A stretch of DNA of 38,127 nt from Cladosporium sp. IMV 00045 (GCA_001931905.2 MSJI02000389.1:1-38127); one strand, 5' to 3'. Shown: positions 19,021-30,061, counted from the first letter of the stretch. A program made the numbers and translations. Notes: generated by a model from the sequence alone, not told the origin.

Positions 19021-20149
19021 TCTCGAGGGTTTGTCCATGTTTGCGATCGATACTGTTGGCGGAGAACTGTACATTAGCACTAAATTATCATCACGTGTTG
19101 CTGATCCACCCGATTGTACTCTCGTCTTGTTCCCTCCAGGTCTTTGTGATAATAGTACATCCTGTTCTGTCAATAATACCTACCAACCGGGGCTACATCA
19201 CGTGAGCGATGGCACACGTGAGGCTTCGGTTATGAGGAACATTGCGGCATGCGGGTCTACGGTGTCCTCAGGCAATACTGCAACTAGTGGTAGTGCGAGA
19301 TGGTGCTGTCAACTAAGCGTCGTACAAAGCAGGCAAGTAACAGGCAAAGTCTGGGTTTGTGAGAGCCCGAGGGTTTCTGCCTTGTTCATGGCCTTGTCAC
19401 TCCAGTGACAGCGCATCTTTATCCCACACATATACCAGTGGATGAAGGCTGACTAGCGGCTGTCGCGTGCTGGATCGCGAGGGTGGCCTCTCTGCGTCGA
19501 GCGTGTTGGAACCTATACCGGACAGAAGGTGGCTTGCAAAGGCTGCGAAGGCGTTCCGAAGGACATGTGCTGTGCTTTGGTGCATGCAGTGCATCCTGGG
19601 AAGGATGCGCGTATTATATCGTGCATGGGAGGTGTCATCGAGGTGGAAAGGAAGAAACCGGATGATCTTTGTGGCTTGCGGACAGCGCATTCGAATCCTC
19701 GCCGCGAAGCGCGAGCCTCCTGCAATCTCACTGCAGCTGATGATTCGCTGCCTCACTTCACTTCCCGTCATTCTCATCAGGCCATCAGGCAAACCACGAC
19801 ACCCTCTCGTCCGGTGTTATTACTTTTGCTGCCGCGTTGGCGATGGGTGTACCTACGCGAGTTACGCCCTACTGTTTGCCTGATGGCGTACCCAGCGTAC
19901 TCCGTCGCCCTGCAAGCATCCGCATGATCCCTTTTCGACCGCTACCCAAGGCTGAGCCATCCTTTGCCTTGGATTAACACGAGAGGCCGCATCACGATCA
20001 AAGACATATATGCCTCGTTGTTTTGCCTCAGCCTTTAATTTTTCTTGTCTATCACAACGCACTCGGATTTGTTCGGGGGGTTTTGCACATCATTAATTGA
20101 CAGACCCCTGGACGTGTAGGTAGCAAACATTCTCGCCTTAACGATTAGC
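19021..20149. other. Long gene-free stretch before the zinc-finger gene
   Basis: 1.13 kb with overlapping open frames on both strands (for example 19467-19883 plus and 19397-19792 minus) but none with a recognisable protein or good codon pattern. It probably holds the 3' UTR of the proline-rich gene and a long promoter or leader of the zinc-finger gene. Confidence 0.45.
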
Positions 20150-22260
20150 ATGTCTTCACAGGACGAGAAACCGATGCGCAATTTTCTTGCGACCCTGGAA
20201 CTGGAGAGACAGGCTATCTTCAGCACCGATGCGTCTGCCGCTGAACAAGAAGAGCGTTGGCTGAAGCGCAAGACGGAAATCACAACTTACCTCTTAAACG
20301 ACGATCGCACGTCTTCCCGTGAAAATTTCGACAACACGCAGCCTTGCCAACCACTGGCACGAACGATCTCCAATGTATGGGTCTCTGGCTGCTCTGGAAA
20401 ATCGGACATGGCTCATAACCAGGCTAACCATCACAGGCCTCCGAAGGGCGAAAACGAGCTCACCAGCCATTCGACGAGGAACCGCAAAAACCTGAAAAGA
20501 TGACTCGCCACAGCGTTCTTCCGACAAGATCATTGACGACTCGAGCGCATTCTCGTCAACCGAATACCCGTCCAGCGCCTCGCACCTGGGCACTGACTGA
20601 TGGGCGCTCTAACAGCTTCCATGCATTCGGCCACGCAGAAATCCAACAAAATACCGCTGCGCCTCAAGATGTCGCAAACGAAGTTGTGTATGATCCACAT
20701 GTGTGGATAGCTTCGAATCAAAACGCCAACGAAATGGCGTTGAAGAAGCAACGAGTAGATGGCACTCACGCAGAAGCAGCAACGCCATCGCTTTTGATCG
20801 CACCCATGTCCTACTCTCACGCGCCGTCGATCTCATTCACGGCGCTGAACAGTAACCTGTCAGTGCCATCAGGACTCGATGCTTCGAACTACAGCATCTC
20901 GTCCTGCTCGACCGATAGTTCATCGTTCCGCAATGGCGAGGACATGACCAGGCAGGGAAGTACTGCATCAAGCATGTCCATGATTGAAGGGATCAACATG
21001 CTGCGCGTTGAATCCACCAGTTCTACTGATTTTGGTGCTTGTTTTCCTTCCCTATTTGGTGAGCAGCAAGAGGGATCCTTTCTTTCAGATTCTGTGACGA
21101 GTGGTGTAACCGAAAAGCTGGCTAGTAGCTCTCAAGCTACTACTGCTTCCGATGACTCTCGTCTTCGACAGAATGGTATGTTCAAAAATATGGGTGGTGG
21201 GTTCGAATCTAGTGATTTTCTTTCTGTGTCTTTTGATTTTCCTTCTTCTGTTGATTTTGACGGCACTGGCATGCCATGGCAGGGGCAAACGCTACACAAC
21301 GTGGGAGTCATGCAGCGAGCCGACTCGCAAGACAGCACTGCAACTACATCCAGTGCTTCCTCTACCGACGCCCAGCTGAGGGCCACCAAACGCCTCAGCA
21401 AACACATCGCCAACGCCGCCACCCAATCACTTCTTCCAAAATCTTCTCCGGCTGCAACAAGCAAGCCCGCGCCAAAGGCCATCACTGGCCAAAAGCTCGC
21501 CATCTCTCGACTCCCACCCAACGTCAAAGCAAGAGACCCGCTCCAATGCTCGCGTTGCGACAAAACCCTCCGTGGACCACACGAGCTAGCACGCCACTGG
21601 GAAAACATTCACGCTCGCGTCAAGACCGTCTGGGTTTGCGTACAGCCCATTTCCTCGCCAATCATGCCAAAGAAGCCACTCAACATTTGTAAACAATGCC
21701 AGCAGCAAAAGCGTTACAACGCCGACTATAACGCCGCTGCGCATCTCAAGCGTGGGCACTTCCGTCCGAGCAAGCGAGGCAGGAGGCGAAGCGCAGATGT
21801 CCAGCTCCAGCCGAAATTGCCCGTCAACAAAGATCCTGGTCCACCCATCGAGCTTTTGAAAAAGTATGGCTGGTTGAAGGAGATCTCTGTCAAGAACGAT
21901 GGTGATCTTGCTGTTACCGAGGACGAAGAAGACAATGACGTGATGAACGACAAGACTCACGACAGGACGAACCACAACGCGAACCAAAAAGCCAATGGCA
22001 ACATGGCACCCTCTATTTTCCACGCCCAGCTTCCCCAAAGCAGTCCCAGCTTTCAAGGCAATTTCACTGCGCGACCAACTGCATCGCCACCCATCGATGC
22101 GCAGCAAGTGGGATTTTGCACGTCAGTCCTAGGTCTGCAGCCTCCAGACCTCCAAGGCGCTGATGGCGACTTTTCCATGATCGAAACCATCGGCGAGGTG
22201 TGGCCTGTTGCTCCTGTGATGGAGCACAGCTACTCGGCACCGGGGAGATTTGGTGGGTAG
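20150..22260 (+). CDS. C2H2 zinc-finger protein, probable transcription regulator
   Basis: Coding 20150-20374 and 20437-22260, 682 residues. The 62-bp intron has a GTATGG donor and a GCTAAC branch point. The start reads MSSQDEKPMRNFLATLELERQ. Residues 100-430 are Ser/Thr/Gln-rich and probably disordered. A classical finger follows: Cys446, Cys449, His462, His467 (CSRCDKTLRGPHELARH). About 35 residues on is a second Cys-X2-Cys with His-X4-His spaced by 14 residues (NICKQCQQQKRYN, then HLKRGH), and a basic run RPSKRGRRR that could be a nuclear signal. The paired-finger block with ELLKKYGWLKE after it resembles a widespread uncharacterised fungal finger family. DNA binding and transcription control are inferred; targets are unknown. 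Confidence 0.88.
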
Positions 22261-22677
22261 ACAAGGCTGGGTGATTGGTGGGGTGTGAATGCCTGTATTT
22301 GAGATTGAAGAAAGAGGCTCTCTTATGGCGAGCAGGACTTTAGAAGTTTGGAAGTTTGCATTACTCTTAGGTTTGCGGTGGTTGACGACGTTTATGAATG
22401 TACGTCGAGTATGCCTTTCCTGTCTTTCTGGAGCTTTACGGACGAATGTCACGATAGCTACGGCGACGAGAGTGCTTTAGTTCCCTTGTATATCTTGAAG
22501 CTTGTATCAAACCGTCTGTTACATCAATACATGCTTTCTCTCAAAGTCGGGGTCAAGACGTAAATTATCTTCACGAGGCTCTCTGGCGCAATTATTGAGA
22601 GAAATTATTGATTCGCATCAAAGAGAGTGCTATGTAGACAATATCTCGCGGCCGATGATGACCGTTACACGGCTGTT
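22261..22677. other. Convergent intergenic region
   Basis: Between two genes that end towards each other; expected to hold both 3' UTRs. No gene or repeat seen. Confidence 0.5.
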
Positions 22678-24435
22678 TCACCAATTCCTTCGCTCAGCCT
22701 CGCCTGATAGATGAATCCATGCAAAACGAAGCATCCACGCCAAAGGAATATACAAATCAGTACAATCATAGTCCCACATCTCATCGTAAAACCACCTCGG
22801 CGGATTCGGATCATGACCATGGGTACGGTTGACGAAGTCGAGCAGCATGCGAACGCATCTGACACAAAACTGCAGTTCGATATCTTGATTTCCCCATCTG
22901 GCCTTCTTCATTGCAACGCCGATATACCGCCGCAACAGCTTCGTTGCCCACCGAGTGTAGACTCGATCCCTGAATTCGGCGTGTCGGGCTATCCCGGCGA
23001 TGTTCCTGGGCCTGTTCATTGCGATGACGAAATAGGTGAGCTCTCGCATTTCGAAGGATGACACTGATGACATGCGATCCAAGGTGGTGCTGTTGCCCCA
23101 AGTGCTCCCGGTCACCAATTGAGAGTGGGGAGAGAAGAGTATCCACCCTCTCGCCACGAATGCGTCCATGTCATGCCGGCGAGCATTAGGGTCAATTATC
23201 CATGCGCCCATCAAGTGTCGATTGTCGACAGGCCCGGCCTGCTCGGCATAATAGTCAAAGGTGCCAAGACCCCCGTCTGCTTCGGGCCAGTGACATCGGT
23301 GAAGCTGCCACATAATTTCTCTGGAGGAATGCACGGGTAGATTGCAGCCGGCGATATTCTGTGACAAATATTCGGTTGCCCAGGACAATGTTTCGGCAGA
23401 ATCACCCGGTCCCAGAAATCGCAGGGATGACGAGGGGAAAAACGGGTACCATGAAATGGCGGTCGCGTCAGCAACTAGCGTTCGGATGTTGACCAAATAT
23501 TCTTTCCTGCTGAGAGCGTAGCTTGCCAATACTCTGTCTATGTGCGTCCCCCCAACTGGAGGCCGGCTCGTGTCATCCAGATAGCGCAGAATGGCAACGT
23601 TCCCAGAGAGCGCTCTAGCGAAGAGGAGTTCATGCGCACCCACCCAGAAGCGGAAAGATGTCTGCAATGCAAGACAGCGCCAAATTTGAAAATAATCAGC
23701 TTGGCCTTGGCCAAGTATGCTAGACAAAGAGCTCAGGTCTTGCTGAGGATTGTAATTATCGGGCAAGTTTTTGACACTAGGCCACATCATTACAAGCCGC
23801 CGGTTGTGGATCTCAACTCCCTGAAAACCGCCATACAGGCGATATTTGCCACCGCCACGCAGGCGATATTTGCCAACGTCGTAGCATGTGGGACTGCCGA
23901 GCTGGGCGAGGTCGCAGAACTCTCACACCGGCATGAAGTCTCTGTCGGCGTCGTTCTCGATATATCCAAGGCAATCACTGAGTACGACGATGGGTCTGAT
24001 CTTTCCCTGTCGCAAATTTCGCAATTGGTGTAGTACCGGGCCAAAATCCTGCAACATGTAGCCATTGATGCAGTCCGCGACCTCGACCTTTTGGACATGC
24101 CGTCTGAATTCCTCGAATTGTAATAACTTGACGAAGTCTGGTATGGTTCCTCGGACTACCTTGCTTCCATAGAGGACATCGATCGCTTGTCGGTAGTAGG
24201 TTTTGTTCGTGGTGAGGATCGAAATATCAACGAGCGGGTCTGGAACCGGAGGAGGGAGGTAATTGCAGTAGTATTTGGCCATTCCTATAGAAGCGGTGCT
24301 CGTTCTCGGTTTGATGCTTGGACTTGGGCCGAAGAAGTTTTTGAAGATGGAGTTACGAATCTCTTGCGGGATGCCTTCGAAGGTTGGTTCTGAACGCGGC
24401 ATAGGCGCGATGAAGCGATACGGTGAAGTCGGCAT
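22678..24435 (-). CDS. F-box-like fungal protein, frame crossed by a TGA
   Basis: ATG at 24433-24435. The first 60 residues (IPQEIRNSIFKNFF, then ISILTTNKTYYRQAIDVLYGS) match the usual start of fungal F-box-like proteins, which in related cases adapt substrates to SCF ubiquitin ligases. After 170 codons the frame meets TGA at 23923-23925 and then stays open in the same frame to 22678. Two readings exist. One is an intron of 105 bp (23821-23928, GTGTGA donor, TTTTCAG acceptor), giving 549 residues. The other is one long exon carrying a nonsense change. The intron lacks the RCTRAC branch point seen in all other introns I placed here, and the interval itself reads as protein. The C-terminal 380 residues (ending LSGEAERRNW) match nothing I know. 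Confidence 0.7.
23827..23874. repeat. 24-bp tandem duplication inside the F-box-like gene
   Basis: Two adjacent 24-base units, 23827-23850 and 23851-23874, differ only at two neighbouring positions (TA in the first, CG in the second on the plus strand). On the minus strand both are in frame and encode GKYRL followed by R or Y, then GG. The duplication lies in the interval between the TGA and the proposed acceptor. Confidence 0.85.
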
Positions 24436-24867
24436 AGCGAATGTCTGGATAATGTTGACTCTGAAATGCTGATGTAGTCGTGTGTTGCGTTAAGGAATGT
24501 ATGGTTGATTGATAAGTGATGGTGTTGAAGGTTGTTTTGGTCAAGAGGTGAGACTAGACGTGTTGGAACAAGAGTCCGAACCATATTGGCAAGGACTTGG
24601 TCTTGCAAGGAAGGCAAGCACAGGTGGCCATGGCACTGCCGCAGGAACACATCAAAAAGCCAGGAATCCCAGGAGCGGACCTGATTGCTTCCTTCTGTTT
24701 TGCGCAGGCGCGTTCAAGACAACCTCGGATTGAAAACAGCTGAAAGCCTTGCGACATCCAGCAGACTTGTTGTTAGCGGCTGTTTGCAATATGTTAAGAA
24801 TGGCACCTTAAGAACCTCCCAAATCACGAGAATTAAAAAGCTGAGTTACAAAAGACTAGCGCCCTTA
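24436..24867. other. Intergenic region between two minus-strand genes
   Basis: Holds the promoter of the F-box-like gene (left) and the 3' UTR of the GRF gene (right). No gene or notable repeat seen. Confidence 0.5.
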
Positions 24868-26097
24868 TCAATCATCATCTCCAAGAATCTCATGGGTATT
24901 ATTTTCACCTTCCCACCTCAAGCCTCTGATGATGGTCTTATCAACCTCCCTTTCCGCTTCGAGACTTGCAATTTTTGCATGAAGCTCAGCAATTTTGGCT
25001 TCCTTCGCTTTGAGAGCCAGCCTAGAAATGTCGCGTCCTTTCAGCACTCCTTGTGCCTTTAGGTCGTGTTTGGAAAGCACATTCCGAAGCTTATCTAGTA
25101 CATCTGCGGGTATTGTGACTGAGCTGAGAGTATCGAGAGCCTCCGCGGTGAGGGAGCTGGAGTCATCCGCCGGATTACTCAGAGCATCTCTCTTCCTGGT
25201 CGGAGGTGATGGAGATTTCATTTGAAGATCCGGATGGGTTGCTTGCAGAGTAGGAGTTGGTGCGTAAGTCGGTTCCGTGATCGGCGGGAACATCTTCGAC
25301 GGTGGCTTAGAGGGCGATGTTACATCCTGTGATTGTTTCTCATATGATGCGGATGGCGTTTGTGGTGTAGGCTGTGCAGTGCTCGGTTCGTCCATCCAGG
25401 GAATGGTTCGCTTCTTCTCGACTGTTGTAGCAGGTGTTGCAAAAACGCCGGTCTTCGTTGCTTTTCGAGGCGTTGATGGGAGAGAAGCTACTGTGTCGGC
25501 GGCTTCGACAAGGTCTTGCTCTTCTTGACCGGTAAGAGGCCAGAACAGGGCTTCGTCGTCGTCTTCATGAGACAAATTGGCCTGCTCGGCTGTGCGTTTC
25601 GATCGGTTCTTCGGCAGACTTTGGGTGAAGGAGCTTGGTGGCGGGTCTTCGTCGTCTGTAGACTCGTCCTCATAGTCTTGATTCTCCTTGGGCGTTTCTA
25701 CTGCTGAAGGATTTACTCCAGCAAACATGCCTCCAGCGCCACTTCGACTCCTACCAGCATTCCACCCATCTTGCTCTGTGGATGCTTTCCTGCCTGCGGG
25801 CTCTGTACGACTGTTGTTGAGCACAGCTCCCTCCTCCCTCAACTTCGCATCCTCATCCCAAAGAAAGAAATCACATCTCTGATGTTGCTGATTTTGGCAG
25901 GTATAAAACCAGCGTCCTTGGTTCTTGCCCTCTTTCTTTACCTTGAAATGTTCGGCCGGAAGTCGAGGATTGCAATTACAATGCCAGATGCCGTCGGCAA
26001 ACACGCCTTTAGCGGCTGTAGATCGTGGACCACCTCTGTTTGCGCCTCCACGGCCTCGAGAAGAGTAGCGATTGTTGTAGCGGCCGCCGCGGTTCAT
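24868..26097 (-). CDS. GRF-type zinc-finger protein
   Basis: Single exon, 409 residues, ATG at 26095-26097; the frame extends three codons upstream but only to TTG. The N terminus is RGG-rich (RGRGGANRGGPR), a pattern common in RNA-binding proteins. Residues 38-80 form a GRF zinc finger: WHCNCN with Cys40/Cys42, NQGRWFYTC with Cys67, and RCDFFLW with Cys75. GRF fingers bind single-stranded nucleic acid in proteins such as topoisomerase 3 alpha, APE2 and NEIL3. The middle is acidic, Pro/Ser/Thr-rich and probably disordered. Residues about 330-395 (LSKHDLKAQ, then AKEAKIAELHAKIASLEAER) are a coiled coil. No catalytic domain is present, so a nucleic-acid-binding or repair accessory role is inferred only. 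Confidence 0.88.
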   Translation of the reverse strand: MNRGGRYNNRYSSRGRGGANRGGPRSTAAKGVFADGIWHCNCNPRLPAEHFKVKKEGKNQGRWFYTCQNQQHQRCDFFLWDEDAKLREEGAVLNNSRTEPAGRKASTEQDGWNAGRSRSGAGGMFAGVNPSAVETPKENQDYEDESTDDEDPPPSSFTQSLPKNRSKRTAEQANLSHEDDDEALFWPLTGQEEQDLVEAADTVASLPSTPRKATKTGVFATPATTVEKKRTIPWMDEPSTAQPTPQTPSASYEKQSQDVTSPSKPPSKMFPPITEPTYAPTPTLQATHPDLQMKSPSPPTRKRDALSNPADDSSSLTAEALDTLSSVTIPADVLDKLRNVLSKHDLKAQGVLKGRDISRLALKAKEAKIAELHAKIASLEAEREVDKTIIRGLRWEGENNTHEILGDDD

Positions 26098-26463
26098 GTT
26101 GGGCAAGGCTCCGCTGTCATCTTCAATTGATTATTCAGCTACAATGATCGAAGTCTTGTAGCCTTTTGCTCACAAATGTTGTAGCTGGATCAACATGTAC
26201 ATGTATTCCTCGATGGCTTCTTGCACTGGTCGTCAGGGCGATAGCATGACGACACAGCCACCAGCGCCCATGCTTCCGGATATCGGGAGTAGCCGTGGCA
26301 CGCTAGTCTGCATTGAGTGGCATTTGTAATCCATTATCGAAACCCGTGTCAATTGATGATGCTGCTGATTCTCTTCCGTCCATACATCGTCGTTCCTTTC
26401 TCTTCGAGATTATAGTAATTCAACAACATCGAACTCTGATCTGTCCAGGAACGGAGACCATTG
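26098..26463. promoter_or_regulatory. Divergent promoter of the GRF and MFS genes
   Basis: 366 bases between two diverging start codons; no gene seen. I found no motif worth naming. Confidence 0.5.
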
Positions 26464-28203
26464 ATGCCTCGACCCACTCAGCGATCTCGAACAAATGAGA
26501 GGACGCCACTGATAGTGGTCCAACGACCGACGTGGGATAGGGAAGGGGACAATGATTCGAACAGTCCAACGAACGACCATGATGGCCACAAGAAGGACAA
26601 TAAGGCCTCTCAGTCCATAACGACTCTTCGGGCAATTTTCTCGGCCATTGCACTCGGGGGTTTGATCTTCCTGCAATCAACCAACATCTCCATCTTGACT
26701 ACAACACAATCAGCAATCGCGGCAGATCTAGACGCGTTTGAAAAAACATCATGGTTCACTTCTGCGTATCTCATTGCGATGAGCGCCCTGGGACCACTCA
26801 ATGGCAAGCTCGCTGCGGTGTTCACCCCTCGGATCACCATGTTTGCCTCGACCGTACTATTGGCCATCGGAACAATCACTTCTGGTCTTGCAAGCGACTT
26901 CCCTGGTTTTATTGTAGGCAGAGTTCTCACAGGAATAGGAGCCGCGGGTATCTTCACGATCTCCATCATCATCGTCCTGGAGCTTACGAGCGCGAAGCAA
27001 CGTGGCCTCGCCATTGGCCTTCTGAACACTGGGTTCACAATTGGCGTTGCGGTCGGCGCTACAGCAGCAGGTGCCCTATTGCCAAAGGTAGGCTGGCGAT
27101 GGCTGTTTTTGGGCCAAGCGCCCATTGCTCTGCTGGGTGGTGTCATCCTTCTTCTCAGCATTCCTTCCACGTTCACAACCGGAAAGCAAGATGATAGCGC
27201 GTCACCTACGCTCACTCGTCTCGCAAAGCTCGATTACCTTGGCGCGATCTCGCTCACCACATCCATCGTTCTTGTGCTTTACAGCCTGGGAGCACCGCGA
27301 CACATCCCATTGCTACCTCTCGTCTTGTCGCCCTTCGTTTTCGCCAGTTTCATCCTGAACGAACTCTACCTATCCTCCGACCCCATCATCCCCGTCTCGC
27401 TACTGAAATCTCGCGGCCTCTTCCTGACATGCCTCGCCACAGTAGGCTACATGATGGCACGCTGGGCTGTCCTCTTCTACACACCCACCTACGCCATCGC
27501 CGTGCGGAACTGGTCACCAGCCAGCGCCGGAGCAATACTCATCCCAACCAACCTTGGTTTCGCTCTCGGCGGACTCCTGGTGGGTGGATTGCATATTCGT
27601 CGCTCTGGATCATTCTACATCCCGACCCTTGTGGTATACATCTTATTCCCCGTCACCATGGTCCTTCTGGCGCTTTTGTCAACAAACGACTCGAACAAAT
27701 GGCTCTACGTACTTGACGTGCTAGTCTCAGGAGGCCTGACCGGCGCTGCACTGAACTACAATCTCGCGCATCTCCTGCATCTGACACCCAAGAGCACGCA
27801 CTACGTCGCAACGAGTCTGCTGGCGACTTTCCGTGGCTTTTCGGGCTCTTTTGGCTCCGCGATCGGAGGCGGCATGTTCTCCCGTTCTCTGTACGATTCT
27901 CTGACGCGGCAATTTGCCGAGTATGGGATCAAGAACGAAGATCTGGTCGTGAGGTTGCTCGGTTCGCCGGCTCTGGTTGGGAGCTTGGAAGGCGTGCAGA
28001 GAGAAATCGCTGTCAGAGGGTACGAGGAGGCGTTGAGGATGTTGTTCCTGAGTTTCGCTGGTCTGGCGGCTTTGATGATTTTTGTACAGGCTGGGACGGG
28101 GTGGAAGGCTGCTCCTGAAGAGGTGGGCGAGGTTTCTCAAGGGAATGATGATGAGGATGAGGAGAGGGAGGCCTCGGTCGAAGGGCAAGAGCAGGCTGCT
28201 TGA
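26464..28203 (+). CDS. MFS transporter, DHA2/Vba-Fnx1 type
   Basis: Single exon, 579 residues, ATG at 26464 (the preceding codon is TTG). The cytosolic N terminus carries ERTPLI (12-17), an acidic dileucine signal of the type that sorts proteins to the vacuole. About 14 membrane segments follow, starting near residue 55. The block after the first segment (TTTQSAIAADL, FEKTSWFTSAYLIAMSALGPL) and GWRWLFLGQAP are typical of the family that includes yeast Vba basic amino acid transporters and fission yeast Fnx1. Motif A is degenerate (GKLAAVFTPR, without the usual Asp and GRR). The tail is acidic (DDEDEERE). Export or vacuolar uptake of amino acids or a drug is possible; the substrate cannot be read. 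Confidence 0.92.
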   Translation: MPRPTQRSRTNERTPLIVVQRPTWDREGDNDSNSPTNDHDGHKKDNKASQSITTLRAIFSAIALGGLIFLQSTNISILTTTQSAIAADLDAFEKTSWFTSAYLIAMSALGPLNGKLAAVFTPRITMFASTVLLAIGTITSGLASDFPGFIVGRVLTGIGAAGIFTISIIIVLELTSAKQRGLAIGLLNTGFTIGVAVGATAAGALLPKVGWRWLFLGQAPIALLGGVILLLSIPSTFTTGKQDDSASPTLTRLAKLDYLGAISLTTSIVLVLYSLGAPRHIPLLPLVLSPFVFASFILNELYLSSDPIIPVSLLKSRGLFLTCLATVGYMMARWAVLFYTPTYAIAVRNWSPASAGAILIPTNLGFALGGLLVGGLHIRRSGSFYIPTLVVYILFPVTMVLLALLSTNDSNKWLYVLDVLVSGGLTGAALNYNLAHLLHLTPKSTHYVATSLLATFRGFSGSFGSAIGGGMFSRSLYDSLTRQFAEYGIKNEDLVVRLLGSPALVGSLEGVQREIAVRGYEEALRMLFLSFAGLAALMIFVQAGTGWKAAPEEVGEVSQGNDDEDEEREASVEGQEQAA

Positions 28204-28411
28204 AGGTGAGTTTTGTCACTGTGCATTTCCACCAGAGACGTGAGTTCGAAGGGACCATTTACGGCATTTGTACATATAGCCATGGCGCACGTGGGATACG
28301 GAATGCTTGGGTTTATTATACACGATCTGGTAATTGTGGATCTGTTGTTCTAGTTTCTTGGGTATCATGATTGTTACAACAAAACAGAGCGGCCAAGCAT
28401 AAACTCCCGCT

Positions 28412-29503
28412 CTACGACTCCATCTTCACATCCTCCATCTCCATATCATCGTCGTCCGCCTCATCTCCAGAATCCTCGTCGCCGCTCTCAACCTTGGCCG
28501 CGTCGGCAATGACGTCTTCGTCTTTGATATCCAGACTTGCAGCGTAGTCGGGATTGAGAACGTACTGCATTGCAAAATCGCCGCTGCGGATGAGATGACC
28601 GATATTCTCCAACGAGCTCTTGATGAAAACTTCCGGCTGGTTGAGGCGGTGCCGCAACGCCTTGAGCGACCAGTACTTGTACTCGCGGAAGCAGCGGTGG
28701 ATGGCGTCGTACATCTCGGCCTGGGACATGCGGACAGCCTTCTCTTTGACAGGCTTCTTCTTGCCCTTGGCCGGGAGACCCGAGCCGGTCGTGGTGAAAG
28801 TGCTGAATGCGTCGGACTGTTGGCCCGGCTGCATGCCTTTGACCATGCCGGACTGAATGGTGGTGTTGACTTTGGGTTGCATTGCTTGCGTCAGGGTCTT
28901 CTTGAGCGACTCGTAATACGCCGCGTCTTCTACGGGGACGAGGTTGGCTTCATGGAGTACTTTGGCGGCGAGCGCGGTTTGTTTGGGAATTACGGAGCTG
29001 TAGCCTGCGATTTTCTTCGTGAGCGGCTGGTTGTTTTGGTTGTTGTTGTAGCGGTCGTTCTTGTTGACGCCGCCCGACTTGGCCGCATTGTGGCGGTTGC
29101 GACCATATGATTGCGATTTGTGGCCTGGGAGGTCCTTCTCTGAAAAGACGACTGAGTTGTTGTATGTAGATGTCTGCAGTTTGAGGTGATACTTCTTAGG
29201 CATCTCTTTAGTCGGCTGAACGCCTTCATCGAGGTGCAACTCCAGCTTTTGATCCTGGCCCCCGACGCTCTCGTAGACCCGCAAAGTACCAATTCTGATC
29301 TTATCATCGCCAGCGGGCGCGTTGCTGTACATCTCGCTCCATGCTTGCCATAGCTCAGGCGGTACTCGCGCGAGCCAACCTTGTGGGGGGTCCTGGGGAA
29401 TCTGGAGGTCGGTATCCTCTTCGAATTCGTCTACTTCGGCGATTCCTTCCTTGACATCGACCGGGTCTTCCTTGAACTCGGGCTTGACGCCTACTTCCGC
29501 CAT
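28412..29503 (-). CDS. TFG2: Transcription initiation factor IIF, beta subunit
   Basis: Single exon, 363 residues, ATG at 29501-29503. The N-terminal dimerisation domain shows VPPELWQAWSEM and GTLRVY, with KYHLKLQ and a Tyr/Asn/Gln-rich insert. The middle holds NANLV-like VIPKQTALAAKVLHEANLVP. The C-terminal winged helix is clear: MSQAEMYDAIHRCFREYKYW followed by LKALRHRLNQPEVFIKSSLE and LNPDYA. The end is acidic (GDEADDDDMEMED). TFIIF binds polymerase II, stabilises the pre-initiation complex and supports elongation; this subunit pairs with Tfg1. It is divergent from CSN4. Confidence 0.95.
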   Translation of the reverse strand: MAEVGVKPEFKEDPVDVKEGIAEVDEFEEDTDLQIPQDPPQGWLARVPPELWQAWSEMYSNAPAGDDKIRIGTLRVYESVGGQDQKLELHLDEGVQPTKEMPKKYHLKLQTSTYNNSVVFSEKDLPGHKSQSYGRNRHNAAKSGGVNKNDRYNNNQNNQPLTKKIAGYSSVIPKQTALAAKVLHEANLVPVEDAAYYESLKKTLTQAMQPKVNTTIQSGMVKGMQPGQQSDAFSTFTTTGSGLPAKGKKKPVKEKAVRMSQAEMYDAIHRCFREYKYWSLKALRHRLNQPEVFIKSSLENIGHLIRSGDFAMQYVLNPDYAASLDIKDEDVIADAAKVESGDEDSGDEADDDDMEMEDVKMES

Positions 29504-30061
29504 GATGGCAAAGGTGCGATGCGCGGGCCTTGCTTTGGGTGTTTGTGCTCTCGGCGTGGGAATAAGACAACTCTAGGCTCTGCAGGGGTATGTGGCGATA
29601 TGTGCTGGTGAGGGGGTAGGTGTTCTCGCAGAGCAATGGCTTGGTAGATGGTGAAGTGGTTGTGAAGAGAGATGTGAGGTATCGATTTCCAGCGCATGTC
29701 ATTCCAAGCAGCAAGCAATGACGGCCCAGGCAGTGAAAGCGCGGCCGAGGCGGCTTCAAGCTCAGCCACCTGAGGCGCTCCAGCGCAACATCACCACCAC
29801 CAACACCACGCACGATTCACATAAGGTACTTTCCACACCCAATCACTTCACTTCATCACATGACTTAATAATCAGCAACATCAGTCTCTTACAAGGCTTC
29901 AATCATCTTCCACGGAAGCATACACTGCGGGGAAAACCTTACGACTTTGCCACCGTTTGCGAATAGTGACACCCACACCGTCTTCAAATCGCGGAACAGT
30001 CTTCAGATTCTTGAGAACCGAAGCAACTTGCTTTCCTATACTCGATCTCTTCATCGGTACC
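29504..30061. promoter_or_regulatory. Divergent promoter of TFG2 and CSN4
   Basis: 558 bases between the two start codons. The right part is a CA/CT-rich leader of CSN4. The CSN4 frame is open to 29957 but has no ATG before 30062. No other gene seen. Confidence 0.5.

Noticed and set aside
26610..27215. A 201-codon frame antisense to the MFS transporter
   Set aside because: It overlaps clear membrane segments of the transporter and has no features of its own.
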